A stretch of DNA of 64,000 bases from Vibrio maritimus (GTDB taxonomy: Bacteria > Pseudomonadota > Gammaproteobacteria > Enterobacterales > Vibrionaceae). A program made the position numbers and the translations under genes. Location: assembly GCA_000755425.1 (NCBI GenBank), contig BBMT01000007.1, positions 1-64,000 on the forward strand, written 5' to 3'. Below the pieces are notes generated by a model. The model made no database searches, was not told the DNA's origin, and was given only the letters and a program-made list of their open reading frames with translations. The number at the start of each line of letters is the position of its first letter. Positions within the stretch are counted from its first letter, which is position 1. Positions 58,581 through 64,000 of the stretch are shown one piece after another.

Positions 58581-59804
58581 TTACTTCCACGTTTGAGCAT
58601 AAACGCGCATCAAGTTCTTGCCATAGATTTTAGCAAGATCATCATCGCTATAACCCATTTTGCGAAGCTCATCGGTAAGTGCAGCGATGTGTTTAGACAG
58701 CTCAGCACAGCCAGTCGCCCCTTTATCAAAAGCGTTCAGCATGTAGCCGTTATCTGCGTATGAATCTTTGTATTTACTCGCAAAAGCCACAACCTGCTCG
58801 ACCGTTTGCATGTCGTCAGTAGCAATGCCAACATGATCCACACCTAAGACTTTAACTGCGCCATCGACCATCATTGCCGCATCTTTAGGGGTTATGTCTG
58901 ATTTCCACTGACCATCCATCATCCACTCGGTAAAGGTCACCGACACCACCCCACCTCGCTCAGCAATTCGCTTGGCATCCTCATCAGACACTAAACGGTA
59001 ACATGCCGCAAGACGATAGTCTTCGTCACCCTTTTCAAGACCCAGCTTTTCCATACGTTCAGCGGTCTGTTTAAGCGTTTCATCGTTTTCACAGCCGTAC
59101 GTAGAAGCCAATGGCGAATGCGATACGATCACCGGCACATCTGTATTTACTGTCCATGTAATCAAGTGTTGAGTTGATCAGCATGCTAGAGTTATGAGAA
59201 AAATCGACGGTAATACCGTGTTTGACCATCTCATCAATCACCTCTTTACCAAACTCGGTGATGCCAGAGTCTTGCTCATTCAACATAGCAATCACACCCG
59301 AACCCGTCGCTTCTTTCCCGTTATAAACCAGCTGCATTGAGCGGATCCCCTGCTCGTGCAATGTTTTTACTCGGCTGGCATCGCTTCTAGCATCATGGTG
59401 CTCTGGTTATTCCACATGACCGCGTAAGCCCCCTCGTCATGGGCACGTTGGAAGTCCTCAACGTTACGAACTCGAACAATAGGTGTTGTCGCAACATCAA
59501 TGCCTTTCTCATACTTTTTGAGCGCCTCAAGATAGAGTGCCCATGTCGACTCCGACGGCGTGCCGATGGTAATGCTTGCACCAGTGACGCCACGACTGTG
59601 TGCTAAGTCGATGTAGTTGCCAAGCATGCGCTCTGATGTCCAACCAAATTCCGCTGGCGATGCAAAGAAATCTAGGACAATAGCTTGCTCAGCAAAGGCT
59701 TTACCTTCCTCTGAAGCCGTATCATGCCAATCTTTTGTCTCGATAGACGCCATCGCGCCGCTTGAAGCTAGGGTAATCATTGTCGCAAGTAGAAGCTTTT
59801 TCAT
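58581..59804 (-). CDS. Exported M19 (renal dipeptidase)-like protein with altered metal site (two frame breaks)
   Basis: About 407 residues with a signal peptide (MKKLLLATMITLASSGAMA). The peptidase M19 fold is recognised from GIRSMQLVYN, ITVDFSHNSS, VPVIVSHSP and DHVGIATDD. The usual HxD of the first strand is replaced (AIVLDFFASPAEF), and the usual bridging Glu region reads MWNNQST, so the binuclear zinc site is incomplete and the reaction may differ. The frame breaks near 59370 (one G missing: AEVKTLHEQG) and near 59147 (one A extra: YMDSNTDVPVI). It is flanked by two AraC regulators and two amidohydrolases. Confidence 0.85.
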
Positions 59805-59941
59805 GGTTCAGTTCTCTCAGTTAATCAGTAAAAAAACATGAACGAACTCCGTTTCAGCATCTTGTCTGGATAGGTATGTTATAGAGAATGAAACGATAAA
59901 ATGTGCATTTTGCGCGGATGATTAAAATTGCAGAGATAGTG

Positions 59942-60948
59942 TTAGTGGCTTCTCGATAGTTTGCGATAAGCAGAAGGCGTCACGCCAGCAACACGCTTAA
60001 ATGAACGGGTAAAGTGCGCTGAGTCGGAGTAACCATAGCGATTAGCAAGTTGGGTGATGGACTCGTCTGTCTCACAAAGCCTTCTTTTCACCTCATCGAA
60101 TACAAGCTGCTCAATAAAAGGTTTGTAGATGATGTTCTCTGCACTCAATCGGCGTTGCAGCGTGCGGACGTTAAGACGTAAGATCTCTGCGGCGAGCTTG
60201 ATGGGTAGCTTGCCCATCGAGAGGTAAGGCGTGATGACTAAGGTGAACTGCTCTTTAAAACACAGAGACTCGGAGACTATCAAGGTGCCGCTTGGCTTTG
60301 GTGAGGAAACCTGCACTGGCAAGTCGAGTAATGAAATGGGAATTTCTAACGCCGTCACAGGGCGCTCAACATAAAACTGCGCATGCTCCAGAGAAGGTAA
60401 ACGAGAAAAGCCGTCCCTATTTTGGCTTTGAATACCAATACGCGTAGGAGCCACTGATCATTCGTTAGGGCTCGCAGCACCTCTGCCATGCAGATAACCG
60501 AGAACATCTCCGCGTACTTAAACCAAGGCTCATTGACGCCGGCCTTGTCACGCACCAGCCACCAGCTATTTGCTGAATGCTGCAAATAGACCTTAGCTCC
60601 CGTCGAGCGAGTTTGAAGCTGGTTTGCGAGAGCCTCAAGCGTGCCTCGTAAAGTGGGCTGTTTCGGCATGGCGGCAATTAACTCCGGAACATAGTGCTCT
60701 CGGCAGGTTCTTAAAAATAGCCACCCCGCTCTCTCTTCATTCATATGCTGAGCCAAGACTTCAAAGAAGTTCTTCAGGGTCGATTCTGGCAAGTATTCAT
60801 AATCCGTATCGGTATGGATATCGCTGGGAATGGTTGCCGCACGAAGCAAAGCGTAGGTGTCACCATCAATCTCACCCAGCATACTGGCAAAGAACTCGAC
60901 GCTTTGTTTTGAAACGAGTGAGAAGTCCATCTCTTGAGTTTGTTTCAT
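59942..60948 (-). CDS. AraC-family regulator with arabinose-binding-like N-domain, second (one frame break)
   Basis: About 335 residues. The N-domain (ESTLKNFFEVLAQHMNEERAGW, NSWWLVRDKAGV) and the C-terminal AraC helix-turn-helix (LPIKLAAEILRLNVRTLQRRLSAEN, ITQLANRYGYSDSAHFTRSFKRVAGVTPSAYRK) are both clear. The frame breaks near 60451: CAGTGGCTCC should be CAGTGGGCTCC, restoring NDQWAPTRIGIQSQNRD. It resembles the other AraC gene in this cluster in architecture. Its place between the M19-like gene and amidohydrolase 2 suggests control of those genes. Confidence 0.87.
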
Positions 60949-61044
60949 AAAATGAAGAGGTTAGGAATGAATACCTAAAGTGTCGTCAATCCGACGAGTT
61001 TGGTCAAACCGTTTGAATGGTAAAAGCGTAATGCCGCAATAAAA

Positions 61045-61075
61045 CAAAGCGCCTGACTGATAGTCAGGCGCTTTG
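61045..61075 (-). terminator. Terminator of amidohydrolase 2
   Basis: CAAAGCGCCTGACT and AGTCAGGCGCTTTG pair perfectly over 14 bp with a 3-base loop; TTTTATT follows on the minus strand. Confidence 0.93.
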
Positions 61076-61081
61076 CTTATT

Positions 61082-62499
61082 TTAGAGGGTGTTTTTGAAG
61101 ATCTTACCATCTTTCATGATGAGATCCATTTCAGTTAGGTGAGATCCATCTGGCTTAGCATCATTGGTTAGCCAAGTTTCTCGACCACCAATCAACGTGA
61201 TGTCTTCAAGCGGGTTGCCGTCAATCAATAGAATGTCGGCATACGCACCTACCTCAATCACACCAATTTTGCCGTCTGAGTAAGGGTTGATCCAATCTTC
61301 CATCAGCTCTGCTGAAATTCGACCACCGGTTGATGTCATTGCTCTGAGCGCTGAGAAGTTACCGAAGAACTTCGCATTTAGGTAAATCTCATGAGAGATC
61401 TGTTTTGCACACATATCCGCATAGCCCACACAGTCAGTATTGAACGCTCGGTAGTCTGGGTCTAGCTTCTGTACGTTTTCAATGTAGCTGTCGAAAGCCG
61501 CTTGCGCCGACGCTAACTTCTTCTGAATACTTGGGTCTTGCACTACTGGCACTTTCGCCAACTCCGGTGAGAACGCCGTGAGGTTAGTCACCAAGAAAGC
61601 GCCCTCCTCTTTAAACTTCTTGTGGTGGCTTTCATTGAACATGAAGCCGTGTTCAATGGACTTCACACCCGTATCCAACGCTTGGTGCAACGCCTTGTCT
61701 GAGTATGCGTGAGTCGCCACATAGGAGCCGTACGATTCAGCAATGTCTACCGCAGCCTTGAGCTCTTCATCCAGTAGTGACTGGTATTGCCATGGGTCAA
61801 ATTTTGACGACACGCCACCCGACTGGAACACCTTAGTAAACTGACCGCCTTGGCGATAGTTATGGCGCGCTTGCTCATGGATCTCTGCCACGCCAGCCGG
61901 CGTTGACATAATGCCTAGGATTTCTAGGTTCTGTGGTGAATCTGTCAGTCGACGTGACTGTAAGCGACATCTGAATGTCCACCGATTGGCGCGATAGGCG
62001 CACCTGAAACATAAGTACGTGGGAAGTCGATCTCACCTTTCTTTTCAAGCTCAGTCCAGACACCATCTGTACCACCAACATCGCGGATGGTACCGAAGCC
62101 AAGGTCAAGATACATCTCGCCAAACCCTTTAGCATGTACGGCGATCTCTGACCAACGCATATCATTGGTACCAAGTAGACCTTTTGGCAACGCTAGGTGC
62201 ATGTGCGCTTCAACCAATGCCGGCATCAAGGTGCGACCTTCACCGTCAATCACTTTAGCATCGGCAGGCACATCGGCATCGCCTTGGGTGATTGCGGTAA
62301 TTTTATTGCCAGTTACAACGACAGAGTGGTTGTCGTACAGCTTATTTTCGGTTCCGTTGAAAATATTGACGTTCTTAAATACAACCACTTGCGGCGCTTC
62401 GATGGTCGTTGGCTCAGAAGCTTGTGTCGGTGCCATAGCAGCAAATGCAGAAGCGGTCGTCAACGCGAGTGAAGCAGCAATCAGTGTTTTCTTAAACAT
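61082..62499 (-). CDS. Exported metal-dependent amidohydrolase, paralog 2 (one frame break)
   Basis: About 472 residues with a signal peptide (MFKKTLIAASLALTTASAFA). It parallels paralog 1: VNIFNGTENKLYDNHSVVV, VEAHMHLA (HxH), FTKVFQSGGVSSKFDP with the candidate carboxylated Lys, ATHAYSDKAL, IEHGFMF and a C-terminal GKIGVIEVGAYADILLIDGNPLE. The region before the last Asp is longer and Cys-containing (NTDCVGYADMCAKQ), unlike paralog 1, suggesting a different substrate. The frame breaks near 61950-61956; restoring one base gives RLTDSPQNLEILGIMSTPAG. A strong terminator follows. Confidence 0.86.
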
Positions 62500-62748
62500 G
62501 TAATACTCTCTTTCAGTGATGTTGGTGTCTCAATGTGTGAGCACATAGTAACCAATCACTTTTACTAAAAACTGCCATTTGACGACACATAGAATCTTAC
62601 TCAATTCAATCTCATCACTTCGCGTTATATACCCACACAGGTGCTCGGTTTATCTACGTATTAAGGGTGTGATACTTTGCTAACAGACACGCTCAACTAC
62701 ACTATTGCTAGCCGAAGACTATGGTTAGCCCAAGAGTGAGGAATAATA

Positions 62749-63739
62749 ATGACCAGTATTGTATTTTTAGCGCCAAATCTTACGACGAAGTGGCTTTTGA
62801 AAGCGCGAAAGGGTCAAGACCATTGCACTATCAGTTCTATAGCTTTGGACTCAATGAAAAGACGGCAAAGATGGCGAAAGGACACGACGTCGTCTGTGCT
62901 TTTGTGAATGATGATTTGTCGAGACCAGTTCTAGAGCAGCTCGCTCATCGCGGTATTAAGATGATTGCAATGCGCTGCGCTGGGTTCAACAACGTCGACC
63001 TAGAAGCGGCGAAAGAGCTCAACATTCAAGTGGCTCGCGTTCCTGCCTACTCTCCAGAAGCCATTGCCGAGCATGCTGTCGGCATGATGATGACGCTAAA
63101 CCGCCGCTTCCATAAAGCGTTTCAGCGCACGAGAGACGCGAACTTTTCATTGGAAGGCTTAGTGGGGTTCAACTTCCACGGACGAACAGCAGGGATTATA
63201 GGTACCGGCAAGATAGGCATAGCCACCATTCGTATCCTTCGAGGGCTGGGAATGAATGTGCTTTGTTATGACCCGTACCCAAATGAGGCGGTTACAGAGC
63301 TCGGAGCAACCTACTGCGAGCTCGATGAACTGATCAGCAAATCCGATGTGATTTCTTTGCACTGCCCGATGCAACCGGAAAACTACCACCTTCTCGATGC
63401 TAATGCTTTCAGTAAGATGAAAGATGGCGTGATGATTATTAACACCAGTCGAGGAGAACTACTGGACGCATCGGCTGCGATAGAAGCGCTTAAACAGGGT
63501 CGTATAGCGCTCTAGGCTTGGATGTGTACGAAAGCGAGAAAGAGCTGTTCTTCCAAGATAAATCCAACGATGTGATTGTCGATGACGTCTTTCGTCGCCT
63601 ATCGGCGTGTCACAATGTGCTATTCACAGGGCACCAAGCGTTTCTGACCACAGACGCTCTCGAAAATATCGCTGAGACAACGCTAGGTAATGTTGAAGAC
63701 TTCGCCGCGCAAAAGCGCTCTGCGAACTTCATAGACTAG
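62749..63739 (+). CDS. ldhA: D-lactate dehydrogenase LdhA-like 2-hydroxyacid dehydrogenase (two frame breaks)
   Basis: A fermentative NAD-dependent D-lactate dehydrogenase-type enzyme, about 330 residues. The start at 62749 has GAGG upstream; repair near 62768 (one T missing) gives MTSIVFFSAKSYDE. The NAD fold is GIIGTGKIG. The catalytic residues are visible as Arg in INTSRGELLD, Glu in LDVYESEKE and His in FTGHQAFLT. The second break, near 63507, lacks one G (ATAGCGC should be ATAGGCGC), giving RIGALGLDVYE. The C-terminus NIAETTLGNVEDF is typical of LdhA. It is divergent from amidohydrolase 2. Confidence 0.92.
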
Positions 63740-63763
63740 GTAAGAAACCTAAACTAGATAAAA

Positions 63764-63797
63764 AATGGGATGATTTGTGAACACAAATCATCCCATT
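63764..63797. terminator. Perfect bidirectional terminator at the right end
   Basis: AATGGGATGATTTGTG and its exact complement form a 16-bp arm pair separated by AA, flanked by A-run and TTTT, between ldhA and the convergent partial gene. Confidence 0.88.
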
Positions 63798-63832
63798 CGT
63801 TTTAAGGCCGATAAACTCTCACACTCTCTTAC

Positions 63833-64000
63833 TTAGGTGTCGTGAATAATAATGATGTTGCTCAGTTGCTCAGCATCCATAACGGAAAGTCCCGTCACAC
63901 CTTCAAGTTCGATGGTGACACTCTTACCGTCTTTGTTGACGTTAACCAAGGTGCCAGTCTCATCGGCCGTATTGGTCACTGTGATGTTGTTATTATTTAG
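63833..64000 (-). CDS. C-terminal end of an unidentified protein (partial)
   Basis: The last 55 residues of a protein whose start lies beyond the window. The frame is open to the right edge and stops at 63833 (LNNNNITVTNTADETGTLVN, then KDGKSVTIELEGVTG, ending IIIIHDT). The alternating beta-strand pattern and N/T/D-rich composition suit an extracellular repeat protein, but no family is recognised. A strong terminator follows, which supports a real 3' end. Confidence 0.6.
   Translation of the reverse strand, partial: LNNNNITVTNTADETGTLVNVNKDGKSVTIELEGVTGLSVMDAEQLSNIIIIHDT

Noticed and set aside
1..64000. Programmed ribosomal frameshifting as explanation for the split genes
   Set aside because: The breaks occur in many unrelated families, without slippery heptamers or downstream structures, and each is fixed by one base.
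1..64000. tRNA, rRNA, CRISPR or insertion sequence
   Set aside because: None was recognised; short inverted repeats found are terminators or operators beside genes, with no transposase or spaced array.

Overview
The window reads as a chromosomal segment of a marine Vibrio or close Vibrionaceae relative. The evidence is a short PutA without a DNA-binding domain next to PutP, a LapD/LapG/LapB/LapC adhesin-control operon, an RND operon with two adaptor genes as in the Vibrio VexIJK type, Vibrio-type small proteins and moderate GC. No rRNA, tRNA, CRISPR array, insertion sequence or phage gene was seen. This draft sequence needs one warning: about 30 reading-frame breaks fall in 26 otherwise well-conserved genes. 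Most are repaired by restoring one base in a short homopolymer. I treat them as probable sequence errors, annotate each such gene as one CDS and give the break position.

Layout. 1-2.4 kb: N-terminal part of a giant VCBS-repeat adhesin with a LapG cleavage motif. 2.7-3.6 kb: an Lrp-type regulator and a zinc-ribbon protein. 3.9-10 kb: RND efflux permease with two adaptor lipoproteins, divergent from a TetR repressor. 10-19.4 kb: a redox and stress block (PhyH-type dioxygenase, two MdaB quinone reductases, an XRE regulator with an MFS transporter, a secreted protein, FrnE-like DsbA protein with an HxlR regulator, peroxiredoxin, MFS exporter). 19.7-27.1 kb: galactitol uptake and catabolism (gatZ facing gatABCDY) with two paralogous DeoR-family regulators. 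27.2-30.3 kb: TetR and DUF1992 protein, BenE-family transporter divergent from an XRE-cupin regulator. 30.4-31.8 kb: a DUF4157 effector-like protein. 32-37.5 kb: proline catabolism (putA, an ALDH-like fragment protein, putP). 37.9-42.8 kb: three lipoproteins with polysaccharide-binding or lyase-like folds. 42.9-47.5 kb: HAD hydrolase, RlpA-like protein, diguanylate cyclase, AraC regulator, pdxH. 47.8-54 kb: lapC-lapG-lapD-lapB. 54-62.5 kb: OprB-type porin, DUF3299 protein, two paralogous exported amidohydrolases, an M19 dipeptidase-like protein and two AraC regulators. 62.7-64 kb: D-lactate dehydrogenase and the C-terminal end of an unidentified protein.

How the parts fit. The adhesin at the left edge and the lap operon 45 kb away look like one c-di-GMP-controlled attachment system: LapBC would secrete the adhesin, LapG would cut its TAAGG site, and LapD would restrain LapG when c-di-GMP is high. 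An active-looking GGDEF cyclase lies close by. In the redox block, a shared 14-base operator-like word in front of mdaB and between the peroxiredoxin and an exporter suggests a common electrophile-responsive regulon. The gat genes form a complete route from galactitol to triose phosphates except for the kinase step. The 54-62 kb cluster looks like outer-membrane uptake plus periplasmic hydrolysis of an unidentified amide or peptide-like substrate.
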